In this document: in pieces, positions 22,557 to 30,431 of the stretch
How the letters are laid out: each line of letters starts with the position of its first letter
How positions within the stretch are numbered: the first letter of the stretch is position 1
Assembly: GCA_050944055.1 (NCBI GenBank)
Contig: JBMNQI010000025.1
Span: 1-30,447 of the forward strand
Direction of reading: 5' to 3'
Length of the DNA stretch: 30,447 nt
Origin: JBMNQI01 sp050944055
GTDB lineage: Bacteria > Bacillota > Clostridia > Oscillospirales > Oscillospiraceae
Notes under the pieces: model-generated
Told to the model about the DNA's origin: nothing
The model's database searches: none
What the model saw: only the letters and a program-made list of their open reading frames with translations
Program-made: the position numbers and the translations under genes

Positions 22557-23696
22557 TCAGGACTGTGAAATTGCTTTTCCATCCTCTTCAATTCTTTGAA
22601 TTTCCCTGTAATAGGCTTCAACTACGTACTTCCTGTTGAACTCCTTTTCAATTTTACGCCTGCCGTTTAAGCCCATTGCTTTTCTGGCGCTGTCGGGGAG
22701 CCTCAAAAACGCCCTGATTTTTTCGACAAGCTCGTTTACGTTTCCCGCCTGGTAAATAAAGCCGGTAACGCCGTCTAAAACGGTCTCCCTGCAGCCCGCT
22801 ATATCTGTCGTAATAGCGGGCCGGCCGGAAGAGGCGTTTTCCAGCAGGACGTTCGACATGCCTTCGCCGTATTTTGAAGGATGTATCATACAGTGCGAGC
22901 GGGCTATAAAAGGCCGCACGTCCTGTTGGTTTCCGCGGTAGAATATAATACCGGCCCTCTCCAGTTCCTTCAATTTCCCTGCGAAACGCTTTTCTGCCGG
23001 CTCAATAAATCCGATTATGTTAAACTCGGTATCGGGTCGTTCGCTTTTTATGAGTTTCGCCGCTTCTATATAATCGTCTATTCCTTTTTCGCTGAGTACC
23101 CTGCCGATATAGTTGAAAACGGTAATTCCGGACTGGGAAGGATAGTCCTGAACCGGAAAACGGTCGATATTTACGCCCGACCCGGGAATCAGAATGCTCC
23201 TGCCTTTATAAAGCCTCAGCCTTTTCGCCAGCTCCATATTCTCGCTGTTTTGGAAAAAGACACAGCTGGATTTTTTTATAGCTTCGCGGAGCATAAGAAT
23301 TACCAGCTTTTTTATAAAGCCCTTCATTGTCAGAACGCTGCCGAGCCCCGTAATATTGTTTATGTATGGGGTTTTCAGCCATGAACAGACGATACCAGCG
23401 TATATATTAGGCTTAATCGTATATGTCAAAACAATATCGGGGCGTTCCCTGCTTATCAGCCTGAGATAGTGAATCAGCAGGCTTAAATCCGCGATGACAT
23501 TTGTACCTCTTCTGTCAATCCTCGACTCTACATAAGTGAATTCCAGGTCCTTCATAAGCTCCAGCTTTTCGCCGTAAGGACATGAAATTATGACCTTGTA
23601 ACCTTTGCCTATCAAGTCTTCCGCCAGTTCCTTCCGGAAACAGTATATATCATCGGCATGGTTCGTAATTAACATTATCCTGCGGTTTTTTTTCAT
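22557..23696 (-). CDS. GT4-family glycosyltransferase (PglA-like)
   Basis: 379 aa, GT-B fold. The N-terminal half has IMLITNHADDIYCFRKELA and NNITGLGSVLT, both typical of PglA/WbnH-type N-acetylgalactosaminyl or galactosyl transferases acting on undecaprenyl-PP-sugar. The C-terminal donor domain has FNYIGRVLSEKGIDDYIEAA and the E-x7-E-type motif EGMSNVLLE. It would add the second sugar to the lipid-linked monosaccharide made by the phosphoglycosyl transferase gene 20 nt upstream. RBS GGAG, 5-6 nt. Cytoplasmic face of the membrane. Confidence 0.87.
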   Translation of the reverse strand: MKKNRRIMLITNHADDIYCFRKELAEDLIGKGYKVIISCPYGEKLELMKDLEFTYVESRIDRRGTNVIADLSLLIHYLRLISRERPDIVLTYTIKPNIYAGIVCSWLKTPYINNITGLGSVLTMKGFIKKLVILMLREAIKKSSCVFFQNSENMELAKRLRLYKGRSILIPGSGVNIDRFPVQDYPSQSGITVFNYIGRVLSEKGIDDYIEAAKLIKSERPDTEFNIIGFIEPAEKRFAGKLKELERAGIIFYRGNQQDVRPFIARSHCMIHPSKYGEGMSNVLLENASSGRPAITTDIAGCRETVLDGVTGFIYQAGNVNELVEKIRAFLRLPDSARKAMGLNGRRKIEKEFNRKYVVEAYYREIQRIEEDGKAISQS

Positions 23697-23716
23697 TTTA
23701 TCTCCATTAATCGGAT

Positions 23717-24445
23717 TTAACGCGCTATTATTGTTTCTTCCGGAGCTTCAAGCCATTTCTTAACGCCTGTTACGGCAAGCACTGTTTTAACAAGAATTTT
23801 TATATCTCCGAAAAAAGAGAGGCTCTTTATTCCTTCCAGGTTATAGCGCATTTTACGGGGCAATATATCTTCTATGTATATTTTGTCAATATCATATTTA
23901 TTATCCAAATATTTACTCTCATTGTTAAAAAAAATGCTGGCCGCCGACGTCATGCCCGCGGGCAGGAGCAGAGTCGCTTTCATTTCATTCGTGTACCTGT
24001 CAACGTATTTGGAGACTTCGGGCCGCGTCCCTACAAAGCTCATATCGCCTTTTATAATGTTAAGCAGCTGAGGCAGCTCGTCAAGCCTGTATTTCCTCAA
24101 AAGCTTTCCGGACTTTGTTATCCTCCCGTCGTCTTTTGCAGTCAGCATCCCCTGTAGTTCCGTGTTTGCCTCCATAGTACGGAATTTGTACATCCTGAAT
24201 CTCCGGCCGTATTGAGTAACCCGTTCCTGGCGGAAGAGAACCGGCCCTTTCGAATCCGCCTTGACTGCAATGCAGATTACTAGAAAAACGGGGGACAGAA
24301 GAATCAGGGCAATTGCACTCATTAATATGTCGAAGCTGCGCTTGGCCGCCAGGCTTGGGTTCTTTCGTTTAAGTATATCGTAGTATTCTTTAACTTCGCT
24401 GTTTCTAAGTTCGGCGGGCAAACAGTCCCATGGCATTAAAATCAC
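23717..24445 (-). CDS. Polyprenyl-phosphate phosphoglycosyl transferase (PglC-like)
   Basis: 242 aa. Small monotopic PGT family: KRSFDILMSAIALILLSPVF is the re-entrant membrane helix (about 35-60). GPVLFRQERVTQYGRRFRMY and KFRTM bind the UDP-sugar, and LDELPQLLNII carries the catalytic Asp122-Glu123 pair. It transfers a sugar-1-phosphate from UDP-sugar to undecaprenyl phosphate, the first membrane step of glycan assembly. The start is GTG24445, 5 nt from GGAAGGGAAG; ATG24436 is the alternative. About 30 N-terminal residues precede the re-entrant helix. With the neighbouring dehydratase and aminotransferase, the likely donor is a UDP-4-amino-6-deoxy-HexNAc derivative. Confidence 0.9.
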   Translation of the reverse strand: MILMPWDCLPAELRNSEVKEYYDILKRKNPSLAAKRSFDILMSAIALILLSPVFLVICIAVKADSKGPVLFRQERVTQYGRRFRMYKFRTMEANTELQGMLTAKDDGRITKSGKLLRKYRLDELPQLLNIIKGDMSFVGTRPEVSKYVDRYTNEMKATLLLPAGMTSAASIFFNNESKYLDNKYDIDKIYIEDILPRKMRYNLEGIKSLSFFGDIKILVKTVLAVTGVKKWLEAPEETIIAR

Positions 24446-24472
24446 TTGTACTTCCCTTCCAAGCTTCCCGGC

Positions 24473-25681
24473 TTATCCAATGCTATACTTCAGGCATTCG
24501 CATACGTAGCTTACGTCGTCGTCCGTCAGCAGAGTGTGCAGGGGCAGGGAAATTTCATCTGCGTACTGCGCATAAGAATTCGGGAAATCTTTAATATCGA
24601 AGCCCAGATTCTTATAAGCCGTAAACATGGGCAGAGGTTTATAGTGGACGTTGCATGACACCCCGCAATCGGCCATTTTTTTTATGATTCTATTTCTGGC
24701 TTTTTCTCCGATACCCGGGATACTCGCCAGATACAGGTGGCCGGAGGAGCTGAAATCCGGGCCGAAATGCCTAAGGCTTTTTATACCGCAGGGCAGGAGC
24801 TTTTCGTCATACATTTCTATTATCTCCCTGCGCCTTTTCAGCAGCTCTTCGTATCTTGCAAACTGCCCAAGCCCGATAGCGGCCAGTACGTCCGGCATGT
24901 TGCATTTATATCCGGTATACAGAATATCGTATTCCCAGGAGTTGAGCTTCATTTTAGAAAGCGCGTCTTTTGACTGGCCGTGCAGAGAATAAAGCATGTA
25001 TTGCCTGTATAGCCACTCATCGTCCAGCCCGTCAACCCCGCGCCAGACCACCGCCCCGCCCTCGCCCGTCGTCAGGTTCTTGACGGCGTGGAAAGAAAAG
25101 CACGTGAAATCCGCTGCCTGTCCGCTTTTTACGTCCTTTCTCCTACCGCCGAAGCCGTGGGCCGAATCCGCTATTACAATGACCCGGTCAAAAAGTTTTT
25201 GAACTGAGCTCCGCGGCCTGTAGAGATGCTTCCTTCCTTCTATCTGTTCAAAGAGCGCGTCATAGTCGCACATCTTTCCTGCGATATCGACGGGTATGAT
25301 TGCTTTTGTCTTTTCGGTGATTGCGCCCGCCAGCCTGGAATAGTCCATTTCATAAGAACCGGGCGCAAGATCGGAAAGTACGATTGTTGCACCGACATGC
25401 TCTATGACGGCGGCCGTAGCTGTATATGTATAGGCTGAGGTTATTACTTCGTCTCCGGGGCCGATGCCCAGAATCCTGAGCGTGAGCTCAAGCGCCGCTG
25501 TGGCTGAGTTTAAGCATACTGCTTTCTTTACGCCTATGTATTCCGCAATCTTTTTTTCCAGGAGCTTTGTCTTATATCCGGTCGTGATCCAGCCGGATTT
25601 CAGTACATCCAATACTCCGCTCGTTTCCAGTTCCGTGAGGTCCGGCGGTGAAAACGGAATCGTTTTACGACTTAAGTCCAC
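24473..25681 (-). CDS. DegT/DnrJ/EryC1 sugar aminotransferase (PglE-like)
   Basis: 402 aa, PLP fold type I. Landmarks are SGWITTG, the N-terminal helix region LNSATAALELTLRIL, ITSAYTYTATA, ADSAHGFGG (Asp172 contacting the PLP nitrogen) and FSFHAVKNLTTGEGG with Lys201 as the Schiff-base lysine. It transfers an amino group from Glu to the 4-keto sugar produced by the dehydratase. The start is GTG (25679-25681), with AAAGGGG about 8 nt upstream. First gene of the minus-strand glycan operon, with a promoter at 25768-25796. No acetyltransferase (PglD type) follows it here. Confidence 0.9.
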   Translation of the reverse strand: MDLSRKTIPFSPPDLTELETSGVLDVLKSGWITTGYKTKLLEKKIAEYIGVKKAVCLNSATAALELTLRILGIGPGDEVITSAYTYTATAAVIEHVGATIVLSDLAPGSYEMDYSRLAGAITEKTKAIIPVDIAGKMCDYDALFEQIEGRKHLYRPRSSVQKLFDRVIVIADSAHGFGGRRKDVKSGQAADFTCFSFHAVKNLTTGEGGAVVWRGVDGLDDEWLYRQYMLYSLHGQSKDALSKMKLNSWEYDILYTGYKCNMPDVLAAIGLGQFARYEELLKRRREIIEMYDEKLLPCGIKSLRHFGPDFSSSGHLYLASIPGIGEKARNRIIKKMADCGVSCNVHYKPLPMFTAYKNLGFDIKDFPNSYAQYADEISLPLHTLLTDDDVSYVCECLKYSIG

Positions 25682-25767
25682 AGTTTTGTCCCCTTTGTTT
25701 CATTGTGCAAAAGGAGCGCGGAGGACATACGCATATTATTGGCAATTTATGGGAATCTACTGTTTTA

Positions 25768-25796
25768 ATACTATACTATCCTGAAAAATTAGTCAA
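25768..25796 (-). promoter_or_regulatory. Promoter of the aminotransferase-to-dehydratase operon
   Basis: Minus strand TTGACT (25791-25796), a 17-nt spacer, then TAGTAT (25768-25773). Leader of about 80 nt to the GTG start. Confidence 0.75.
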
Positions 25797-25818
25797 TGAG
25801 AGAAATTGCAATATTCTG

Positions 25819-25846
25819 TTGATAAATTGAGATTATATGGTATAAT
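25819..25846 (+). promoter_or_regulatory. Promoter of the ugd-epimerase operon
   Basis: TTGATA (25819-25824), a 16-nt spacer, then TATAAT (25841-25846). This -10 overlaps the longest possible ORF start, which shows that translation begins further down at 25876. Confidence 0.8.
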
Positions 25847-25875
25847 TGGTAATAATTGTTATAGGAGAGACAATA

Positions 25876-27216
25876 TTGAATATTGCGGTAATCGGTACGG
25901 GATATGTCGGCCTTGTCACGGGAGTATGCCTTGCGGAGGCAGGCCACACTGTAACGTGCGTGGACATTGACGAAAACAAAATAAACCTGCTTGCAGAAGG
26001 AATATCCCCGATATTTGAGTCGGGGCTTGAAGAGCTTCTGAGAAAAAACATCGCCGCCGGAAGGATTTCTTTTACTGCGGATTATAGGGCGGCCTACGCC
26101 GGGGCGGAGGCGATATTCATAGGAGTGGGGACGCCTGAGCAGCCGGACGGGTCGGCAAACCTCAACTCCATAGCCACCGTCGCAAGGCAGATTGCCGAAA
26201 CCGTCAGCCGGGACTGCCTCGTAGTTGTAAAATCAACGGTGCCGGTCGGCACGAACGATAAAGTCGAGCAGTTCATACATGATTTTTTGCCTGACAAACA
26301 TAATGGCAAGACCTCTAAATCCATCAGGATAGAGGTAGCCTCAAACCCGGAATTCCTCGCGCAGGGGACTGCCGTCCACGATATGCTGCACGCGAAAAGG
26401 ATAATAATAGGCACAGACAGCAAGTGGGCCGAGGATTTGCTTATGAAGATATACGAGCCGTTCGGTCTCCCCGTCGTTTCGGTCAGCAGGAGGTCGGCTG
26501 AGATGATTAAATACGCCGCAAACAACTTCCTCGCCCTAAAAATATCCTATATGAACGAGATTGCCAACCTCTGCGAGCTGGTGGGCGCGGATATACAGGA
26601 TGTGGCGCTGGGAATGTCGTATGACGACAGGATAGGCGGTAAATACCTGAACGCGGGCATAGGATACGGAGGCTCCTGCTTCCCGAAGGATACCAAGGCG
26701 CTTGAGTATTTGGCGAGGCAGCACGGCTACGAGCTGAGGACGGTCAGGGCCGCAATTGACGTAAACAACGATCAGAAGACTATGCTTTACAAAAAGGCCT
26801 GCAAAAGGCTGATTACGTTTAACGGCCTGAAGGTCGCGGTCTTAGGCCTGACGTTTAAACCGGGCACGGACGACCTGCGCGAGGCACCCTCAATGAGCAA
26901 TATTCCGCTTCTTTTGGAGCAGGGCGCCGAAATATACGCCTATGATCCTGCTGGCGCGGAAAACTTTAAAAAGCTTTACCCCGAAGGCAGGCTGCTCTGC
27001 GGCAGCATAAAATACGTACATAGCGCGCAGGAAGCTCTTAAGGGGGCTAACGCCTGCTTCATCTTCACCGAATGGGAGCAAATCAGGCAGGTCAAACCCG
27101 GGGAATATAAGAAGCTTATGAGGACGCCCCTGGTTTACGACGGCCGAAATATATACTCTGTCGCCGAAATGAAAGAAGCCGGCGTTGAATACTATTGCGT
27201 CGGCAGGATATGTTAA
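25876..27216 (+). CDS. ugd: UDP-glucose 6-dehydrogenase
   Basis: 446 aa from a TTG start at 25876, set by AGGAGA (25863-25868) 7 nt upstream and by the family N-terminus NIAVIGTGYVGLVTG. Motifs: NAD Rossmann GTGYVG, VKSTVPVGT, SNPEFLAQGTA, AEMIKYAANNFLALKISYMN and the catalytic-cysteine motif GGSCFPKD (Cys268). The C-terminal UDP-binding domain has LGLTFKPGTDDLREAPS. It oxidises UDP-glucose twice to UDP-glucuronate, using 2 NAD+. The next gene, 16 nt downstream, is an epimerase that would use this product. Cytoplasmic. A specificity for UDP-HexNAc rather than UDP-glucose is possible but less likely. Confidence 0.93.
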   Translation: MNIAVIGTGYVGLVTGVCLAEAGHTVTCVDIDENKINLLAEGISPIFESGLEELLRKNIAAGRISFTADYRAAYAGAEAIFIGVGTPEQPDGSANLNSIATVARQIAETVSRDCLVVVKSTVPVGTNDKVEQFIHDFLPDKHNGKTSKSIRIEVASNPEFLAQGTAVHDMLHAKRIIIGTDSKWAEDLLMKIYEPFGLPVVSVSRRSAEMIKYAANNFLALKISYMNEIANLCELVGADIQDVALGMSYDDRIGGKYLNAGIGYGGSCFPKDTKALEYLARQHGYELRTVRAAIDVNNDQKTMLYKKACKRLITFNGLKVAVLGLTFKPGTDDLREAPSMSNIPLLLEQGAEIYAYDPAGAENFKKLYPEGRLLCGSIKYVHSAQEALKGANACFIFTEWEQIRQVKPGEYKKLMRTPLVYDGRNIYSVAEMKEAGVEYYCVGRIC

Positions 27217-27232
27217 TCCGGAGGCTTTATAA

Positions 27233-28225
27233 ATGAGCAATGCAGTCGGCAAAACCGTTCTTGTAACCGGCGGGGCCGGGTTTATCGGCTCCCATACCTG
27301 CCAGGCGCTGCTCAGGTCCGGCTTTGACGTGACCTGTGTGGATAATTTTTGCGATTTCTACGATCCCGGTATAAAAAAAGAAAACGTCCGGGAAATCGAA
27401 GAGACGGCTAAGGCTGAGAATCGCCGGTTCAGGCTTTTTCAGATCGACATAAGAGATTGCTCGCTGCTCAGCGAGGCATTCGATTATGAAAGGCCGTATG
27501 CCGTAATACATCTGGCCGCCTGCGCGGGCGTCCGCCCGTCCATAGACAATCCGGCGCTCTATACCGAGGTTAACGTAAACGGCAGTTTAAACGTGCTGGA
27601 ATGCATGAAAAGCCGGTTGATCAAAAAGCTCCTTTTCGCCTCGTCGTCGTCAGTCTATGGCTGCAGTGAAAAGGTCCCGTTTTCAGAGGAGGATATTGTC
27701 GACCGGCCTATTTCTCCTTATGCCGCAACAAAAAGAGCAGGCGAGCTGTTTTGCCATACATATCATCATCTGTATGGCATAAACGCTGCCTGCCTGCGTT
27801 TGTTCACGGTATACGGGCCCCGTCAAAGGCCGGATCTGGCGGTTTATAAGTTCACTAAACTCATTTTGGACGGGAAGAAGCTTCCTTTTTTCGGGGACGG
27901 CTCGTCAAAGCGCGACTACACCTATATAGACGATATAGTGGACGGGATTATGAAAGCTCTTGAGTGGGTCGGCGGAAGCGGAAAGAGGTACGGCATATTC
28001 AATCTTGGACAGTCCAATACTGTTTCTCTTTCGCAGATGCTGGAAACGATTGAGAGGAGCCTGGGGAAAAAGGCGGTTCTGGACAGGCGGGGAAATCAGC
28101 CGGGCGATGTTCCAATCACGTGCGCCGATATAACTCATTCAAGAGAAGTGCTCGGATACGACCCTAAAACCGATTTTGAAACAGGCTGCAGGAGCTTCTT
28201 GGAATGGTTTCGCGAAAAACTATAA
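27233..28225 (+). CDS. UDP-glucuronate 4-epimerase-like SDR enzyme
   Basis: 330 aa, extended SDR fold: VTGGAGFIGSH (NAD), AACAGVRPSIDNPALY (a hallmark of the UDP-glucuronate epimerase branch), SSSSVYG and the YxxxK pair Tyr163/Lys167 in SPYAATKRAG. The C-terminal sugar-binding part has FTVYGPRQRPDLA and FGDGSSKRDYTYIDD. It would turn UDP-GlcA into UDP-GalA, so this operon supplies acidic sugars for the surface glycan. GGAGG lies about 8 nt upstream. An activity on UDP-GlcNAc or UDP-glucose cannot be excluded from motifs alone. Confidence 0.9.
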   Translation: MSNAVGKTVLVTGGAGFIGSHTCQALLRSGFDVTCVDNFCDFYDPGIKKENVREIEETAKAENRRFRLFQIDIRDCSLLSEAFDYERPYAVIHLAACAGVRPSIDNPALYTEVNVNGSLNVLECMKSRLIKKLLFASSSSVYGCSEKVPFSEEDIVDRPISPYAATKRAGELFCHTYHHLYGINAACLRLFTVYGPRQRPDLAVYKFTKLILDGKKLPFFGDGSSKRDYTYIDDIVDGIMKALEWVGGSGKRYGIFNLGQSNTVSLSQMLETIERSLGKKAVLDRRGNQPGDVPITCADITHSREVLGYDPKTDFETGCRSFLEWFREKL

Positions 28226-28320
28226 GAATCTGATGAAAATAGGGCGGCGCCGGAGATATGCTCCCTTCAATGCAGTCAGAAACAGACCGAAAGCGCACGC
28301 CGGCAACAACCGCCTGTAAT

Positions 28321-28369
28321 AAAAGCGCCGACGAGGGTTTTATCGGCCCTCATCGCGCTTTTTTTGCTT
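28321..28369. terminator. Bidirectional terminator after the epimerase gene
   Basis: AAAGCGC-c-GACGAGGG pairs with CCCTCATC-GCGCTTT (one bulge, one G-T pair) and is followed by TTTTTTT on the plus strand. On the minus strand, GCTTTTATTA follows. It overlaps the last codons of the convergent small membrane protein gene. Confidence 0.88.
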
Positions 28370-28528
28370 ATACAAATGCGATACGGCTCCCAAAACCGCT
28401 CCGATACCAGCGCCAATGCAGAGCCATAAAACCAGATTGTTCAGCAGAGCACCTGCTAAAATACCTAAGGCGGCGCAAAAGCCTATCGATGTTCCGACAT
28501 TCCAGTAATCGGATATTTTTCGGTTCAC
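28340..28528 (-). CDS. Small glycine-rich membrane protein
   Basis: 62 aa from a GTG start (28526-28528). AAAGGAGG lies 7 nt upstream, which decides the start; the longer frame to 28603 is rejected. Two membrane-spanning segments are visible, about residues 12-29 (GTSIGFCAALGILAGALL) and about 31-50 (LVLWLCIGAGIGAVLGAVSH), with glycine-zipper spacing. The tail is short and basic (YKQKKRDEGR), facing the cytoplasm. Family not recognised. Confidence 0.7.
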   Translation of the reverse strand: MNRKISDYWNVGTSIGFCAALGILAGALLNNLVLWLCIGAGIGAVLGAVSHLYKQKKRDEGR

Positions 28529-28603
28529 AGTTTTTCCTCCTTTAAAATTGCAGTCGTTCAGGAATGGTTGTAAGCATATTGGCCGGCAAACAGCGGCCTT
28601 CAT

Positions 28604-28979
28604 CCGGCAGTCGGCCGAAATAACTGAGGATTATTCTTGGCCCGTGTCGCCGCTCAGCCTGATGAACGGAAACCGCCGCTTGGATTTGCTTTTCCCTGGA
28701 AGCTTACGCTTTCAGTATATACTTTGCAGCAAAATATGGCAATGGATTTGCAGTAAGCAGCATAACGCCGGCATAAGCTGCGCGAATGCCGGCTGCTTAA
28801 TGGTGAACGCAATTTTTCACGGCACTTCCGGTCTATTGAATAACTACGAATAAAACACATATAAAACGCCGAAAAGCCCGCTCTTGCGGACTTTTCGGAT
28901 AGATGTCATCATATTTGATGTAATTTTCCTTTTTAATTAACCTGCATGATACTATTCTCTAACTCTGAGAGTCATCGCT
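28604..28979. other. Intergenic region, no gene supported
   Basis: Only poor overlapping frames without RBS are present. The one feature seen is the hairpin at 28869-28898. A promoter for the small membrane protein (minus strand) must lie near 28550-28620, but I cannot place it with confidence. Confidence 0.5.
28869..28898 (-). terminator. Terminator of the cysteine-rich protein gene
   Basis: CCGAAAAG-c-CCGC / GCGG-a-CTTTTCGG with a TCTT loop. On the minus strand it is followed by CGTTTTATATG. It lies 82 nt after the stop at 28980. Confidence 0.7.
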
Positions 28980-29429
28980 TTATTCTTTCGTATTATTAAT
29001 TAACATTCTGCAGCAATTCCCGTTCATCAGGGTGCTTTCTGCGGCTATATTTTCGGAATTGATCTTGCCGACCGCGGCTATCATTGCAAACATGGGGTCA
29101 AGGCACCAGCCCCTGCACGGGTCCGCTCCGCCAAGCTTCTTTGACATCGCGCAAAGTTTACATGATGTCGCCGTCGCGATATATCCATCCTCGGTTTTCT
29201 CAACCGACCAGTTTGCGCAGCCGTAGATTTCGGAAAGCGTGTAAAATACGTCTTCGACGCTTTGAATGCCTAATTGCGAATTCATATAGGGCGCCGTCTG
29301 CGCCTGCCTTATTTTTCTCTCGTCAACAACCTTTCCAAGCACCTTCAGCTTCTCATAGGTGTTTACGGCTTCCGCAATTGAAGCCGCATATGTGTTTTGC
29401 AATACGATAAGTCGTTTTTCGATTTCCAT
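28980..29429 (-). CDS. Cysteine-rich cytoplasmic protein under TetR-type control
   Basis: 149 aa, no signal peptide or membrane segment. Residues 1-70 are helical. The second half has seven cysteines: Cys71, Cys90-x2-Cys93, Cys105-x3-Cys109 and Cys139-Cys140. The spacing suggests a metal or Fe-S site. The layout recalls small clostridial proteins distantly related to the L-2-amino-thiazoline-4-carboxylate hydrolase family, but I do not recognise it firmly. AAGGAG lies about 9 nt before the ATG. The operator TAACGTTCGTTAG lies directly upstream, and the same site sits in the promoter of the adjacent tetR, so this gene is probably the repressor's target. Confidence 0.72.
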   Translation of the reverse strand: MEIEKRLIVLQNTYAASIAEAVNTYEKLKVLGKVVDERKIRQAQTAPYMNSQLGIQSVEDVFYTLSEIYGCANWSVEKTEDGYIATATSCKLCAMSKKLGGADPCRGWCLDPMFAMIAAVGKINSENIAAESTLMNGNCCRMLINNTKE

Positions 29430-29446
29430 CTTCGCATCTCCTTATA

Positions 29447-29459
29447 TAACGTTCGTTAG
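29447..29459. promoter_or_regulatory. TetR operator copy 1
   Basis: TAACG-TT-CGTTA(G), the same core as at 30090-30103. It is placed between the RBS of the cysteine-rich gene and its presumed promoter. Confidence 0.7.
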
Positions 29460-29509
29460 GTTAGCGGTAAATATAAAACGGCAGTTTGCATGCCGATCTA
29501 TATTTATTA

Positions 29510-30073
29510 TTAAGCTACACGGTCCTTAAGGACAATCGAGATTTCCTCTCTGATTTCTTCCTCCGACAGATAGCGGTTTTTCACTACAATGTTTATAATC
29601 ATGGTTTCCAGAAGATGTATAAGAGTTTTTGCTATTGCGGTTTCATTGCCGGAATCTTTTATATGGCGTCTCAGAATTTGGAGGTGTCTTGGGAATATAC
29701 CTTTTTCCCACTGATCCATATGGCTCATCAGTTCCTGATCCCCGTCAAAGGAGAGGTAAACCTTTATGCCAAGCCGGTAAACCTGCCTGTCGTAGCTGCT
29801 TAATTCGTTTAGGTTGTAAATGAAGCTTGTATAAAAATCTATAATATTTTCATTCTTCAAGAGCAATGCCTGCTTTTCAATTAGCTTGAAATAGTCATTC
29901 TTAATAATTTCATCAAACAGCTCTTTTTTGTTTTTATAGTAATAATAGATCATGGGCAGCGAGCAGTTTACGTCCTTGGCAATATTGCGTATGGTTGTAC
30001 CGTGAAAACCCTCTTTGTTGAAATGGTCAACCGCAACCTCTTTAATTCGGGCACGCAAATCTTTATCTGTCAT
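29510..30073 (-). CDS. TetR-family repressor
   Basis: 187 aa from ATG30073 (MTDKD). The frame can be extended to 30133, but that part contains the promoter and operator, so the short start is right. N-terminal HTH at about 8-55: VAVDHFNKEGFHGTTIRNIA then KDVNCSLPMIYYYYKNKKELF. The rest is the variable helical ligand domain with a tyrosine- and leucine-rich core. It probably represses itself and the cysteine-rich gene 80 nt downstream through the shared operator. The ligand is unknown; small hydrophobic or thiol-reactive compounds are common for the family. Confidence 0.92.
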   Translation of the reverse strand: MTDKDLRARIKEVAVDHFNKEGFHGTTIRNIAKDVNCSLPMIYYYYKNKKELFDEIIKNDYFKLIEKQALLLKNENIIDFYTSFIYNLNELSSYDRQVYRLGIKVYLSFDGDQELMSHMDQWEKGIFPRHLQILRRHIKDSGNETAIAKTLIHLLETMIINIVVKNRYLSEEEIREEISIVLKDRVA

Positions 30074-30089
30074 ATACTCAGCCCCATAT

Positions 30090-30103
30090 CTAACGTTCGT
30101 TAG
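30090..30103. promoter_or_regulatory. TetR operator copy 2 (autoregulatory)
   Basis: CTAACG-TT-CGTTAG, perfect 6-bp arms, lying over the expected transcription start of tetR. Confidence 0.8.
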
Positions 30104-30104
30104 A

Positions 30105-30133
30105 ATTATAATCCGCCCTATCTCTTTTGTCAA
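30105..30133 (-). promoter_or_regulatory. Consensus sigma-A promoter of tetR
   Basis: Minus strand TTGACA (30128-30133), a 17-nt spacer, then TATAAT (30105-30110): both boxes perfect. Confidence 0.9.
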
Positions 30134-30245
30134 TAGCTTTTGGAAGAATATTTAAAAAACTGCAAGGTGTCATACGCCTCTCCGCAGACGGGCTTTTTCT
30201 TTGCACTCAACAAACGGCAGAAAGCAATAAAGCCGCCGGAAAGCC

Positions 30246-30320
30246 TTGATACAAAGACCTTCTGACGCTACCGTGTGCAAAATAAGAACGTCAGCATTGT
30301 ATCAATACTGACGTTCTTAT
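30246..30320. repeat. Overlapping alternative hairpins
   Basis: Hairpin A: TTGATACAA (30246-30254) and CTGACG (30262-30267) pair with CGTCAG (30289-30294) and TTGTATCAA (30297-30305). Hairpin B: ATAAGAACGTCAG (30282-30294) pairs perfectly with CTGACGTTCTTAT (30308-30320). Both use 30289-30294, so they exclude each other. The region lies between divergent promoters. It is either an attenuator-like element of an unseen short transcript or a fossil inverted repeat. Confidence 0.5.
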
Positions 30321-30357
30321 CTGCTTTGTTTAGGCTAATTATGTTTTGATATAATCG

Positions 30358-30386
30358 TTGTAAACACTGAATTTATATGTTATAAA
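30358..30386 (+). promoter_or_regulatory. Promoter of the gene starting at 30432
   Basis: TTGTAA (30358-30363), a 17-nt spacer, then TATAAA (30381-30386), about 45 nt before the next start codon. Confidence 0.6.
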
Positions 30387-30431
30387 ATATCTATACTCTA
30401 ATATTTTCGATTAGGCTGATTGGAGCAAATT

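Noticed and set aside
25846..25875. A longer UDP-glucose dehydrogenase start at 25846
   Set aside because: It overlaps the TATAAT box; the RBS and family N-terminus point to TTG25876.
28548..28860. Small ORFs on both strands in the gap after the small membrane protein
   Set aside because: No RBS, no recognisable pattern, and overlapping frames on both strands.
30074..30133. A longer TetR N-terminus up to 30133
   Set aside because: This stretch contains the -10 and -35 boxes and the operator.
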